This document shows positions 46,559 to 61,500 of a stretch of 64,000 bases of DNA, in pieces (the first letter of the stretch is position 1; each line of letters starts with the position of its first letter). The stretch covers positions 62,001 through 126,000 of the forward strand of contig BDSL01000052.1 of NCBI GenBank assembly GCA_003116995.1, in the 5' to 3' direction. The notes beneath the pieces were generated by a model, which saw only the letters and a program-made list of their open reading frames with translations, searched no databases and was not told the origin of the DNA. This stretch comes from Yamagishiella unicocca (Eukaryota; Chlorophyta; Chlorophyceae; Chlamydomonadales; Volvocaceae). Position numbers and translations under genes: made by a program.

Positions 46559-49500
46559 GCCGCCGTCGCCGCCGCCAACGCCGCCGTCGCCATCGCCCCC
46601 TAGCCCACCCAGTCCGCCGCCGCCACAGCCTCCATCACCAACACCCCCGCCGCGGCCTTCGAGCCCGCCACCACCGCGGCCCCCACCACCGCGGCCTCCG
46701 CCACGGCCTCCATCGCCACCACCACTGCGGCCCCCATCACCACCGGCCCCCCCGTCACCCCTGCCATCGCCGCGGCCACCGCCGCCCCCGTCGCCCCTGC
46801 CATCGCCGCCGCCCTCACCACCGCCCTCGCCGCCGCCTTCGCCGCCGCCGTCACCGCCGCCATTGGTGCCACCACCAACGCCGCCAACGCCTCCTTCGCC
46901 GCCCCCCCCTAGCCCACCCAGTCCGCCTCCACCACGACCTCCATCACCAGCACCCCCGCCGCGGCCTTCGAGCCCGCCACCACCACGGCCCCCACCACCG
47001 CGGCCTCCGCCACGACCCGCATCACCACCACCACCGCGGCCCCCATCACCACCGCCGCCCCCGTCGCCCCTGCCATCGCCGCCACCATCACCGCCCCCGT
47101 CACCCCTGCCATCGCCGCCGCCATCGCTGCCGCCAACGCCTCCCCCGTCGCCCCTGCCATCGCCGCCGCCATCGCCGCCCCCGTCACCCCTGCCATCGCC
47201 GCCGCCATCGCCGCCGCCATCGCCACCGCCGCCATCGCCGCCGCCATCGCCACCGCCGCCATCGCCGCCGCCATCGCCACCGCCGTCGCCGCCGCCGCCA
47301 TCACCGTCGCCATCGTCACCGCCAGCACCGTCGCCATCGCCGCCGCCAGCACCACCACCACCAGCACCGCCGCCATCGTCGCCTTCGGGCCCCCCCCCTA
47401 ACCCGTCCAGTCCGCCACCGCCACGGCCTCCATCACCACCGCCTCCGAAACCACCTAGCCCGCCACCGCCGCGGCCTCCATCGCCACCGCCCCCGAAGCC
47501 ACCCAGCCCGCCACCGCCGCGGCCTCCATCACCACCGCCCCCGAAGCCACCCAGCCCGCCACCGCCGCGGCCTCCATCACCACCACCCCCGAAGCCACCC
47601 AGCCCGCCACCGCCGCGGCCTCCATCACCACCGCCCCCCAAGCCACCCAGCCCGCCACCACCGCAGCCTCCATCACCACCGCCCCCCAAGCCACCCAGCC
47701 CGCCACCACCGCAGCCTCCATCACCATCGCCACTGCCCCCGTCGCCGACGCCGCCGACGCCAAGCCCAGAGCCTTTATCTTCACCTCCGTCGCCGTTGGA
47801 GGCCCAAAACAATTCTCCGCCCGGTCAGGTTGCTACAAACCTGTATGGTCCTTTCTACGCACAGGATGACCTGAACGAACAACGTGAGGCAAATGTGCAC
47901 GTATGATGCATGTATTAACATCGTTTAATGTACACGTAAAATGATCGATTGCACTTATCTGCCTTGTCAAATCAATTGAATACCGGTAACCTTCAAACTG
48001 CCCCATCTCGTCACCAGCGTGTCACGACCTGCCTATCAATCTGCCCGATCTCGTCATCAGCATGTCATGAGCTGCCTACCTATCAAGCTTGCCATACATG
48101 AATATGTCATTCGCACTTTTTCCGGTGCGCAGACAAGGGCCTCCTCAGCTTTATCCTGAGCGGCAACACCAGCTTCTGGAGCCGGCCTGAGGTGGCCACC
48201 CGCATTGGCTTCGGGACTGCACCCTGGCGCTGCATCAGCCGCTGCAGCGCGCAGTACTACCGCTCGGCAGCGGCGTGTGCCCCCGACTGCGCCAACCAGA
48301 CGTACTGCGAGCCAGGAGGTACGGTGTTGTGAGGTGCTGATAGGCGGGCGATACGTGTGTTGCCGTCGTTACGATATAATTGGGCGACGCTGGAACCGTC
48401 AACGCCACACATAGCACCTTTGTGATTTGAAGCCACATACGCGTACGGGCTAACACATTTCCTTGCTTGGTTCCATGCGTTTCTGTCCGCCATTCCACGA
48501 CTGCGCAGGTGCCGCCCTCAGTGACGCGAATACCACGTGCTGCGCTCTGAGCTTGCTGGACCAGTCGTACAGCTTCAAGCAGCCACCCCAAGGCACGCAG
48601 CCCAGTTGGTGCAGCACCTACCCTGCATGGTGGGTCCGATCTAGCGATCTGCGGTGCGAAAGGAATGATATTGGTCTTTTCGGTTGCCGGCTCTCTTACT
48701 TGTCATTGCATTCCTTATTATTTCCCTTGGCGCTCAACTGTTTGTTCCCGTGCCTGGCTGTCGTCATCCATCCTTGCGAGCAGGGGTACCGACCCCCGCC
48801 CCAGCGTGTGCGACTTCAACGCCTACAGCGCCCGTGGCGCCTCCCCCCCTGACGGCGCTGATGACCCGTACCTGTCCGTGGCGTGCACGCGCACTCTCAC
48901 TCCCACCTTTTCGATCACTGGCTCGCAATATCGCAACGACACGGCCGCTCGCGTCATGCACTATGGCGAGGTGAAGCAGGCACCTGACGTGCTGCGCAAC
49001 TCGATCAAGCGCCTGTGAGTTCAGTTACTGGAGGTTAGGGCTCAGTGTTAGGGTCTCGTGTAAGGGTCATCTATCTATCTGTGTGTACCATATGTAATCC
49101 TAGTATGTTCGTTACCTATCTAGGCTATATCTGCCTTGCATCCCTGCCGTCCTTTCCTTGCCGCTATCAGCAGACACATAATCCCTCGTCCCTGTATTTA
49201 CAATTGCAGCTCGCTCCGTCACACCGCTGCCTGGCACCACCCTGATGTCGCCATCATCGATCCTCCTGTGTTCAGCCTGGTAGATGAGCTCGTGTGCCTG
49301 CCGCTGGAGGAAATGTGAGTAGTGGCAGCCCGACGTGGAGCGGGGAGGGCCAGTACGCACAACCCGCACTACGTACTGCTACTTATTACCTGGTGACCTG
49401 TATTCTTCATGATTCCCTGCTTGGCTAGAACCACTCGGTCATGTCTGACCGTTCAGCAGGCAACGCAAAACCTGCATTTTACTCAAGACCGTTGGCCTTT

Positions 49501-52500
49501 CCCCTGCCCGCCTGCCTGGCAGCTACTTCGAGGACATCATCTTCCGCCGTGAGCACCATCAGCTGGCCACTTATGAGGATCAGAAGGGGACCGGCGGCAT
49601 CTCTTGGGACCTGTAAGTGCCGCGGCCGTGAGCCTAACGAGGGCGACCATGACGGTCCACTGCTGCTGCCGATGTGTGCTCCGCCTGCTAGCTATCCGGC
49701 TGAAGTATTGGTTCAAGCGAATGCCGGCCCCTTGCTCATGCTTTGTCATTTGCCGCAGGTTTGATCACAAAACGTGGACCTCCGATCCCAAGAGCAACCC
49801 AATTGGCCAGCCCGCAAGCAGCTACTTCAGCTTGATGCAATGTGAGTGACGGGTCAGGCCACGCACATCTAACCCCTATCTGCAATTAAAAGTAATTATT
49901 TGCCAACCGATAATCCCACGTCACCTTCGGCGCGCCCATGCATTTGCCATGCGTGTGCAGCGGACGAGGGTGTCGTACAGGCGTCGGTGAGGCCTAACAC
50001 TACCAGCCTCAACCCCAAGCTGGCGCTCCGCAGTCATGCCATGCAAACATGCACGTTCTCCCCTTTCGCGGAGCTCAATGCGATCAGGTACGCAGTGAGG
50101 CCTTTAGGCTCTGTCTGACCCCAGGCACGTCCCTGCTGCCTGCTTGCGCAGCTCATTGCTCGATTGCGTGCAGGTAGGCCGCTTGCGGTCCGCCTTTCTG
50201 CGCCAAATCTCCGCGTGTGTGGCCCCCGTATTCCGTCGATGCTTTCCTTGTGCACCTGACCCCCACCTCGTGTCTACCTGTATGTACCCGCAGGTGGACT
50301 GGTCGGGCGCGTCAGGATTGGAGCACGGCGCTTCGCAATGCGCTGTCGTCTGTGAGCTACGGCAACCAGACCCTGCCCAGGGGCTGGCTGCCCGACGTGG
50401 CTGACCCCGTGGCTGCTCGGAAGTTCCTGCCCGACACTTTGCGCCGCATCACCATCAAGCGCACGCACGATGCCAAACACGGGGATCCGTCGTGGTACAG
50501 CCAACCTGCGATGCAAGGACAGCTGCCCGCCGAGTGGGCTTTGTTCGGCAACCTCGAGCACATGTGAGCCAGGAGTGTGATAAACAGGCAGGGTTGTTGA
50601 TGTACGATAATTGTCTTCTGCTGCCCCATCTCCCTCTATGTGCGGTCAGCTCGCTCCCAAGCATCCGCGTCCCGGCCCCCTGCTCACGTGTCGCCCTGAT
50701 CTATCACACCTGCTCGCAGAGATCTGAGTGATGAGATGGGAATGGGCAAGATCGATGGCCCCATCCCCAGCACCTGGCTCATGATGACCAAGCTTCGGAC
50801 CATGTAAGCTTGGCTTGGGGTGGAGGCTAACCTCACCGCCTGCCGGCGCCGGGGCTTTATTTGCTGCCGCGCTCTATGGCTCTGCTGGCGAATACAGCAG
50901 CCTGTAGCAGCCACGCCGATTATTTCCCTGTGCTCGGCCATCCCCTAAATGAGTTACCTTGTCCTCGGCCCTTCGTTTCACCCGCCGTGTCGCAGCAACA
51001 TGACGGGCCATCCAAACTTCTGCAAGGACTGGCACAGGTGAGCGGGTATGCGTGGAACATTCTCTGTGGACTTGCTTACGAGCGATCCGGTTTTCCCGGC
51101 TTACATCCGCCTTTGTCTTGGTGGCAACTTGTTATGATACTTCAAACGCGGCGGATCAAACCAGTTATACCTCGATTCCAAGCCAAACAAGCGCAATTTC
51201 CTCACAATGCTCACTGCCGTTGACTTGCAGGATTGTTTCATATCAGATCATAAAGTATTACAGAGCATCGGGAGTTGCTGGAACATGGTCTTTGTCGCGC
51301 TACTACGGTCCCATCAACTCCACCGATAAAGCCTTCCAGTATAACATCACCGTTTCAAATCTTGATGGGTACGGATGGCAGTGGTACGACAACAGCTCCG
51401 GCGAAGGTGAGCCTGGCACGTGCCGTGACCTGGCGTTAGTTGTTGGCATGATGGATAGATTGTTGCTTGTTTGCATATGGTTGTTCCCTACAAAAACACA
51501 TTTCCAATTGTCCGCTCGCTTACTGATGCCCGCAGCTGGTTACGTCAACGTGATTGCGCCGGACGGCCAGTGCTGCTGGGACACGTACTCCTCGCAGTTT
51601 AAGGACCGCAACTACACGATTGAGGGTCCGTCCGGCGTGGACGGCCCAGGCGACTACAACGGCGTGTTTTACGAGCGCCAGGAGTTCTGTGAGAAGAGCC
51701 CGCCCATCGTGCCGCTCCCGCGACAGCCCGCGGCAGCTCTTCACCCGCCCGATACGCCCTCGGCGCCTCCATTCCCTCCGGCTGCTTCTGGCACTGCGAT
51801 GACCCCCCCCCGGCCTCCACGCCTCCCGCCGTTGCCGCCATCCTCGCCGCTGCGCCCCGCCGCACCTCCGCGCCCACCGCTGCCTCCCACCGTGCCGGGG
51901 AAATGGCCCGGAGCGTGGCCTTCCCGGGTGCCGTTTCTGACCAGGTCGACACCTCCCATGACGATGACTCCCACGACGATGTCACCACCGATGCCTCCAT
52001 CACCACCGCCCCCGAAGCCACCCAGCCCGCCACCGCCGCGGCCTCCATCACCACCGCCCCCGAAGCCACCCAGCCCGCCACCGCCGCGGCCTCCATCACC
52101 ACCGCCCCCGAAGCCACCCAGCCCGCCACCACCGCCGCGGCCTCCATCACCACCGCCGCGGCCTCCATCACCACCGCCGCGGCCTCCATCACCACCGCCC
52201 CCCAAGCCACCCAGCCCGCCACCACCGCAGCCTCCATCACCACCGCCCCCCAAGCCACCCAGCCCGCCACCACCGCAGCCTCCATCACCATCGCCACTCC
52301 CCCCGTCGCCGACGCCGCCGACGCCAAGCCCAGAGCCTTTATCTTCACCTCCGTCGCCGTTGGAGGCCCAAAACAATTCTCCGCCCGGTCAGGTTGCTAC
52401 AAACCTGTATGGTCCTTTCTACGCACAGGATGACCTGAACGAACAACGTGAGGCAAATGTGCACGTATGATGCATGTATTAACATCGTTTAATGTACACG

Positions 52501-55500
52501 TAAAATGATCGATTGCACTTATCTGCCTTGTCAAATCAATTGGATACCGGTAACCTTCAAACTGCCCCATCTCGTCACCAGCGTGTCACGACCTGCCTAT
52601 CAATCTGCCCGATCTCGTCATCAGCATGTCATGAGCTGCCTATCAAGCTTGCCATACATGAATATGTCATTCGCATTTTTTCCGGTGCGCAGACAAGGGC
52701 CTCCTCAGCTTTATCCTGAGCGGCAACACCAGCTTCTGGAGCCGGCCTGAGGTGGCCACCCGCATTGGCTTCGGGACTGCACCCTGGCGCTGCATCAGCC
52801 GCTGCAGCGCGCAGTACTACCGCTCGGCAGCGGCGTGTGCCCCCGACTGCGCCAACCAGACGTACTGCGAGCCAGGAGGTACGGTGTTGTGAGGTGATGA
52901 TAGGCGGGCGATACGTGTGTTGCCGTCGTTACGATATAATTGGGCGACGCTGGAACCGTCAACGCCACACATAGCACCTTTGTGATTTGAAGCCACATAC
53001 GCGTACGGGCTAACACATTTCCGTGCTTGGTTCCATGCGTTTCTGTCCGCCATTCCACGACTGCGCAGGTGCCGCCCTCAGTGACGCGAATACCACGTGC
53101 TGCGCCCTGAGCTTGCTGGACCAGTCGTACAGCTTCAAGCAGCCACCCCAAGGCACGCAGCCCAGTTGGTGCAGCACCTACCCTGCATGGTGGGTCCGAT
53201 CTAGCGATCTGCGGTGCGAAAGGAATGATATTGGTCTTTTCGGTTGCCGGCTCTCTTACTTGTCATTGCATCCCTTATTATTTCCCTTGGCGCTCAACTG
53301 TTTGTTCCCGTGCCTGCCTGTCGTCATCCATCCTTGCGAGCAGGGGTACCGACCCCCGCCCCAGCGTGTGCGACTTCAACGCCTACAGCGCCCGTGGCGC
53401 CTCCCCCCCTGACGGCGCTGATGACCCGTACCTGTCCGTGGCGTGCACGCGCACTCTCACTCCCACCTTTTCGATCACTGGCTCGCAATATCGCAACGAC
53501 ACGGCCGCTCGCGTCATGCACTATGGCGAGGTGAAGCAGGCACCTGACGTGCTGCGCAACACGATCACGCGCCTGTGAGTTTCAGTACTGGAGGTTAGGG
53601 CTCAGTGTTAGGGTTTCGTGTAAGGGTCATCTATCTATCTGTGTGTACCATATGTAATCCTAGTATGTTCGTTACCTATCTAGGCTATATCTGCCTTGCA
53701 TCCCTGCCGTCCTTTCCTTGCCGCTATCAGCAGACACATAATCCCTCGTCCCTGTATTTATAATTGCAGCTCGCTCCGTCACACCGCTGCCTGGCACCAC
53801 CCTGATGTCGCCATCATCGATCCTCCTGTGTTCAGCCTGGTAGATGAGCTCGTGTGCCTGCCGCTGGAGGAAATGTGAGTAGTGGCAGCCCGAAGATGAG
53901 CGGGGAGGGCCAGTACGCACAACCCGCACTACGTACTGCTACTTATTACCTGGTGACCTGTATTCTTCATGATTCCCTGCTTGGCTAGAACCACTCGGTC
54001 ATGTCTGACCGTTCAGCAGGCAACGCAAAACCTGCATTTTACTCAAGACCGTTGGCCTTTCCCCTGCCCGCCTGCCTGGCAGCTACTTCGAGGACATCAT
54101 CTTCCGCCGTGAGCACCATCAGCTGGCCACTTATGAGGATCAGAAGGGGACCGGCGGCATCTCTTGGGACCTGTAAGTGCCGCGGCCGTGAGCCTAACGT
54201 GGGCGACCATGACGGTCCACTGCTGCTGCCGATGTGTGCTCCGCCTGCTAGCTATCCGGCTGAAGTATTGGTTCAAGCGAATGCCGGCCCCTTGCTCATG
54301 CTTTGTCATTTGCCGCAGGTTTGATCACAAGACGTGGACCTCCGATCCCAAGAGCAACCCAATTGGCCAGCCCGCAAGCAGCTACTTCAGCTTGATGCAA
54401 TGTGAGTGACGGATCAGGCAACGCACATCTAACCCCTATCTGCAATTAAAAGTAATTATTTGCCAACCGATAATCCCACGTCACCTTCGGCGCGCCCATG
54501 CATTTGCCATGCGTGTGCAGCGGACGAGGGTGTCGTACAGGCGTCGGTGAGGCCTAACACTACCAGCCTCAACCCCAAGCTGGCGCTCCGCAGTCATGCC
54601 ATGCAAACATGCACGTTCTCCCCTTTCGCGGAGCTCAATGCGATCAGGTACGCAGTGAGGCCTTTAGGCTCTGTCTGACCCCAGGCACGTCCCTGCTGCC
54701 TGCTTGCGCAGCTCATTGCTCGATTGCGTGCAGGTAGGCCGCTTGCGGTCCGCCTTTCTGCGCCAAATCTCCGCGTGTGTGGCCCCCGTATTCCGTCGAT
54801 GCTTTCCTTGTGCACCTGACCCCCACCTCGTGTCTACCTGTATGTACCCGCAGGTGGACTGGTCGGGCGCGTCAGGATTGGAGCACGGCGCTTCGCAATG
54901 CGCTGTCGTCTGTGAGCTACGGCAACCAGACCCTGCCCAGGGGCTGGCTGCCCGACGTGGCTGACCCCGTGGCTGCTCGGAAGTTCCTGCCCGACACTTT
55001 GCGCCGCATCACCATCAAGCGCACGCACGATGCCAAACACGGGGATCCGTCGTGGTACAGCCAACCTGCGATGCAAGGACAGCTGCCCGCCGAGTGGGCT
55101 TTGTTCGGCAACCTCGAGCACATGTGAGCCAGGAGTGTGATAAACAGGCAGGGTTGTTGATGTACGATAATTATCTTCTGCTGCCCCATCTCCCTCTATG
55201 TGCGGTCAGCTCGCTCCCAAGCATCCGCGTCCCGGCCCCCTGCTCACGTGTCGCCCTGATCTATCACACCTGCTCGCAGAGATCTGAGTGATGAGATGGG
55301 AATGGGCAAGATCGATGGCCCCATCCCCAGCACCTGGCTCATGATGACCAAGCTTCGGACCATGTAAGCTTGGCTTGGGGTGGAGGCTAACCTCACCGCC
55401 TGCCGGCGCCGGGGCTTTATTTGCTGCCGCGCTCTATGGCTCTGCTGGGGAATACAGCAGCCTGTAGCAGCCACGCCGATTATTTCCCTGTGCTCGGCCA

Positions 55501-58500
55501 TCCCCTAAATGAGTTACCTTGTCCTCGGCCCTTCGTTTCACCCGCCGTGTCGCAGCAACATGACGGGCCATCCAAACTTTTGCAAGGACTGGCACAGGTG
55601 AGCGGGATCCGTGGAACATTCTCTGTGGACTTGCTTACGAGCGATCCGGTTTTCCCGACTTACATCCGCCTTTGTCTTGGTGGCAACTTGTTATGATACT
55701 TCAAACGCGGCGGATCAAACCAGTTATACCTCGGTTCCAAGCCAAACAAGCGCAATTTCCTCACAATGTGCTCACTGCCGTTGACTTGCAGGATTGTTTC
55801 ATATCAGATCATCAAGTATTACAGAGCATCGGGAGTTGCTGGAACATGGTCTTTGTCGCGCTACTACGGTCCCATCAACTCCACCGATAAAGCCTTCCAG
55901 TATAACATCACCGTTTCAAATCTTGATGGGTACGGATGGCAGTGGTACGACAACAGCTCCGGCGAAGGTGAGCCTGGCACGTGCCGTGACCTGGCGTTGT
56001 TGGCATGATGGATAGATTGTTGCTTGTTTGCATATGGTTGTTCCCTACAAAAACACATTTCCAATTGTCCGCTTGCTTACTGATGCCCGCAGCTGGTTAC
56101 GTCAACGTGATTGCGCCGGACGGCCAGTGCTGCTGGGACACGTACTCCTCGCAGTTTAAGGACCGCAACTACACGATTGAGGGTCCGTCCGGCGTGGACG
56201 GCCCAGGCGACTACAACGGCGTGTTTTACGAGCGCCAGGAGTTCTGTGAGAAGAGCCCGCCCATCGTGCCGCTCCCGCGACAGCCCCAAGCAGCTCTTCA
56301 CCCGCCCGATACGCCCTCGGCGCCTCCATTCCCTCCGGCTGCTTCTGGCACTGCGATGAACCCGCCCCGGCCTCCACGCCTCCCGCCGTTGCCGCCATCC
56401 TCGCCGCTGCGCCCCGCCGCACCTCCGCGCCCACCGCTGCCTCCCACCGTGCCGGGGAAGTGGCCCGGAGCGTGGCCTTCCCGGGTGCCGTTTCTGACCA
56501 GGTCGACACCTCCCATGACGATGACTCCCACGACGATGCCACCACCGATGCCTCCATCGCCACCGCCCCCGACGCCACCCAGCCCGCCACCGCCGCGGCC
56601 TCCATCACCACCGCCCCCGAAGCCACCCAGCCCGCCACCGCCGCGGCCTCCATCACCACCGCCCCCCAAGCCGCCCAGCCCGCCACCACCGCCGCGGCCT
56701 CCATCACCACCGCCGCGGCCTCCATCACCACCGCCGCGGCCTCCATCACCACCGCCCCCCAAGCCACCCAGCCCGCCACCACCGCAGCCTCCATCACCAC
56801 CGCCCCCCAAGCCACCCAGCCCGCCACCACCGCAGCCTCCATCACCACCGCCACTGCCCCCGTCGCCGACGCCGCCGACGCCAAGCCCAGAGCCTTTATC
56901 TTCACCTCCGTCGCCGTTGGAGGCCCAAAACAATTCTCCGCCCGGTCAGGTTGCTACAAACCTGTATGGTCCTTTCTACGCACAGGATGACCTGAACGAA
57001 CAACGTGAGGCAAATGTGCACGTATGATGCATGTATTAACATCGTTTAATGTACACGTAAAATGATCGATTGCACTTATCTGCCTTGTCAAATCAATTGA
57101 ATACCGGTAACCTTCAAACTGCCCCATCTCGTCACCAGCGTGTCACGACCTGCCTATCAATCTGCCCGATCTCGTCATCAGTATGTCATGAGCTGCCTAT
57201 CAAGCTTGCCATACATGAATATGTCATTCGCACTTTTTCCGGTGCGCAGACAAGGGCCTCCTCAGCTTTATCCTGAGCGGCAACACCAGCTTCTGGAGCC
57301 GGCCTGAGGTGGCCACCCGCATTGGCTTCGGGACTGCACCCTGGCGCTGCATCAGCCGCTGCAGCGCGCAGTACTACCGCTCGGCAGCGGCGTGTGCCCC
57401 CGACTGCGCCAACCAGACGTACTGCGAGCCAGGAGGTACGGTGTTGTGAGGTGCTGATAGGCGGGCGATACGTGTGTTGCCGTCGTTACGATATAATTGG
57501 GCGACGCTGGAACCGTCAACGCCACACATAGCACCTTTGTGATTTGAAGCCACATACGCGTACGGGCTAACACATTTCCGTGCTTGGTTCCATGCGTTTC
57601 TGTCCGCCATTCCACGACTGCGCAGGTGCCGCCCTCAGTGACGCGAATACCACGTGCTGCGCTCTGAGCTTGCTGGACCAGTCGTACAGCTTCAAGCAGC
57701 CACCCCAAGGCACGCAGCCCAGTTGGTGCAGCACCTACCCTGCATGGTGGGTCCGATCTAGCGATCTGCGGTGCGAAAGGAATGATATTGGTCTTTTCGG
57801 TTGCCGGCTCTCTTACTTGTCATTGCATCCCTTATTATTTTCCTTGGCGCTCAACTGTTTGTTCCCGTGCCTGGCTGTCGTCATCCATCCTTGCGAGCAG
57901 GGGTACCGACCCCCGCCCCAGCGTGTGCGACTTCAACGCCTACAGCGCCCGTGGCGCCTCCCCCCCTGACGGCGCTGATGACCCGTACCTGTCCGTGGCG
58001 TGCACGCGCACTCTCACTCCCACCTTTTCGATCACTGGCTCGCAATATCGCAACGACACGGCCGCTCGCGTCATGCACTATGGCGAGGTGAAGCAGGCAC
58101 CTGACGTGCTGCGCAACTCGATCAAGCGCCTGTGAGTTCAGTTACTGGAGGTTAGGGCTCAGTGTTAGGGTTTCGTGTAAGGGTCATCTATCTATCTGTG
58201 TGTACCATATGTAATCCTAGTATGTTCGTTACCTATCTAGGCTATATCTGCCTTGCATCCCTGCCGTCCTTTCCTTGCCGCTATCAGCAGACACATAATC
58301 CCTCGTCCCTGTATTTACAATTGCAGCTCGCTCCGTCACACCGCTGCCTGGCACCACCCTGATGTCGCCATCATCGATCCTCCTGTGTTCAGCCTGGTAG
58401 ATGAGCTCGTGTGCCTGCCGCTGGAGGAAATGTGAGTAGTGGCAGCCCGAAGATGAGCGGGGAGGGCCAGTACGCACAACCCGCACTACGTACTGCTACT

Positions 58501-61500
58501 TATTACCTGGTGACCTGTATTCTTCATGATTCCCTGCTTGGCTAGAACCACTCGGTCATGTCTGACCGTTCAGCAGGCAACGCAAAACCTGCATTTTACT
58601 CAAGACCGTTGGCCTTTCCCCTGCCCGCCTGCCTGGCAGCTACTTCGAGGACATCATCTTCCGCCGTGAGCACCATCAGCTGGCCACTTATGAGGATCAG
58701 AAGGGGACCGGCGGCATCTCTTGGGACCTGTAAGTGCCGCGGCCGTGAGCCTGACGAGGGCGACCATGACAGTCCACTGCTGCTGCCGATGTGTGCTCCG
58801 CCTGCTAGCTATCCGGCTGAAGTATTGGTTCAAGCGAATGCCTGCCCCTTGCTCATGCTTTGTCATTTGCCGCAGGTTTGATCACAAAACGTGGACCTCC
58901 GATCCCAAGAGCAACCCAATTGGCCAGCCCGCAAGCAGCTACTTCAGCTTGATGCAATGTGAGTGACGGGTCAGGCCACGCACATCTAACCCCTATCTGC
59001 AATTAAAAGTAATTATTTGCCAACCGATAATCCCACGTCACCTTCGGCGCGCCCATGCATTTGCCATGCGTGTGCAGCGGACGAGGGTGTCGTACAGGCG
59101 TCGGTGAGGCCTAACACTACCAGCCTCAACCCCAAGCTGGCGCTCCGCAGTCATGCCATGCAAACATGCACGTTCTCCCCTTTCGCGGAGCTCAATGCGA
59201 TCAGGTACGCAGTGAGGCCTTTAGGCTTTGTCTGACCCCAGGCACGTCCCTGCTACCTGCTTGCGCAGCTCATTGCTCGATTGCGTGCAGGTAGGCCGCT
59301 TGCGGTCCGCCTTTCTGCGCCAAATCTCCGCGTGTGTGGCCCCCGTATTCCGTCGATGCTTTCCTTGTGCACTTGACCCCCACCTCGTGTCTACCTGTAT
59401 ATACCCGCAGGTGGACTGGTCGGGCGCGTCAGGATTGGAGCACGGCGCTTCGCAATGCGCTGTCGTCTGTGAGCTACGGCAACCAGACCCTGCCCAGGGG
59501 CTGGCTGCCCGACGTGGCTGACCCCGTGGCTGCTCGGAAGTTCCTGCCCGACACTTTGCGCCGCATCACCATCAAGCGCACGCACGATGCCAAACACGGG
59601 GATCCGTCGTGGTACAGCCAACCTGCGATGCAAGGACAGCTGCCCGCCGAGTGGGCTTTGTTCGGCAACCTCGAGCACATGTGAGCCAGGAGTGTGATAA
59701 ACAGGCAGGGTTGTTGATGTACGATAATTATCTTCTGCTGCCCCATCTCCCTCTTTGTGCGGTCAGCTCGCTCCCAAGCATCCGCGTCCCGGCCCCCTGC
59801 TCACGTATCGCCCTGATCTATCACACCTGCTCGCAGAGATCTGAGTGATGAGATGGGAATGGGCAAAATCGATGGCCCCATCCCCAGCACCTGGCTCATG
59901 ATGACCAAGCTTCGGACCATGTAAGCTTGGCTTGGGCGCAGGTTCGGCTGCCGGCGCCGGGCGTTTGATGACGTGCTCTGTGGCTCTGCTGGGGAATACA
60001 GCAGCCTGTAGCAGCCACGCCTATTATTTCCCTGTGCTCGGCCATCCCCTAAATGAGTTACCTTGTCCTCGGCCCTTCGTTTCACCCGCCGTGTCGCAGC
60101 AACATGACGGGCCATCCAAACTTCTGCAAAGACTGGCACAGGTGAGCGGATATGCGTGGAACGGGTATGCGTGGAACATTCTCTGTGGACTTGCTTACGA
60201 GTGATCCGGTTTTCCCGGCTTACACCTGCCTTTGTCTTGGTGGCAACTTGTTATGATACTTCAAACGCGGCGGATCAGGTGGCAACTTGTTATGATACTT
60301 CAAACGCGGCGGATCAAACCAGTTATACCTCGGTTCCAAGCCAAACAAGCGCAATTTCCTCACAATGCTCACTGCCGTTGACTTGCAGGATTGTTTCATA
60401 TCAGATCATCAAGTACTACAGAGCATCGGGAGTTGCTGGAACATGGTCTTTGTCGCGCTACTACGGTCCCATCAACTCCACCGATAAAGCCTTCCAGTAT
60501 AACATCACCGTTTCAAATCTTGATGGGTACGGATGGCAGTGGTACGACAACAGCTCCGGCGAAGGTGAGCCTGGCACGTGCCGTGACCTGGCGTTGTTGG
60601 CATGATGGAAAGATTGTTGCTTGTTTGCATATGGTTGTTCCCTACAAAAACACATTTCCAATTGTCCGCTCGCTTACTGATGCCCGCAGCTGGTTACGTC
60701 AACGTGATTGCGCCGGACGGCCAGTGCTGCTGGGACACGTACTCCTCGCAGTTTAAGGACCGCAACTACACGATTGAGGGTCCGTCCGGCGTGGAAGGCC
60801 CAGGCGATTACACCGGCGTGTTTTACGAGCGCCAGGAGTTCTGTGAGAAGAGCCCGCCCATCGTGCCGCTCCCGCGGCAGCCCCAAGCAGCTCTTCACCC
60901 GCCCGATACGCCCTCGGCGCCTCCATTCCCTCCGGCTGCTTCTGGCACTGTGACGACGCCGCCCCGGCCTCCGCGCCTCCCGCCGTTGCCGCCATCCTCG
61001 CCGCTGCGCCCCGCCGCACCTCCGCGCCCACCCCTGCCCCCCACCGCGCCCGGGAAATGGTCCGGTGCGTGGCCTGCCCGGGTGCCGTTTCTGACCAGGT
61101 CGACACCTCCACCACCCACTCTCTCTTCGCCGAGAGCTAACCTATCAGTGTCACCTCCAAGGCCCAGTCCTCAGCCACCGAGTCCGACACCGGCGCCGCC
61201 TCGCGAGTTCAATGACACCGAGGCGTTGAGGTCCGCGAAGGCGCTCCCGCCAATGCCAGAGTCTGATGAATGCACTCTTGCCGCCGCCCAAGTGAGCTTC
61301 GCAGTGCCAGAAACCTCTCGCGGACCCTTCTACATTGCACTGGCGGTCCCCGACTCGTCTCCAACGTTTTGCAACACGTGCGGGTGCAATGTGTCGTACG
61401 CCGTTTTTGACAGAGGCGTCTCCGCCCTGTATGCCGGCGCGGCGGGCGTTGACAGTAGTATCGGCACTCCAGACAGCCGCGATGCAGGCGCGGCCAGTGG

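Noticed and set aside
46025..47874. 578- and 595-codon ORFs (His/Arg-rich plus, Gly-rich minus) over the Pro-rich exon of cassette 1
   Set aside because: Shadow frames of the Pro-rich coding repeat; the real frame is fixed by the phase-1 junctions on both ends.
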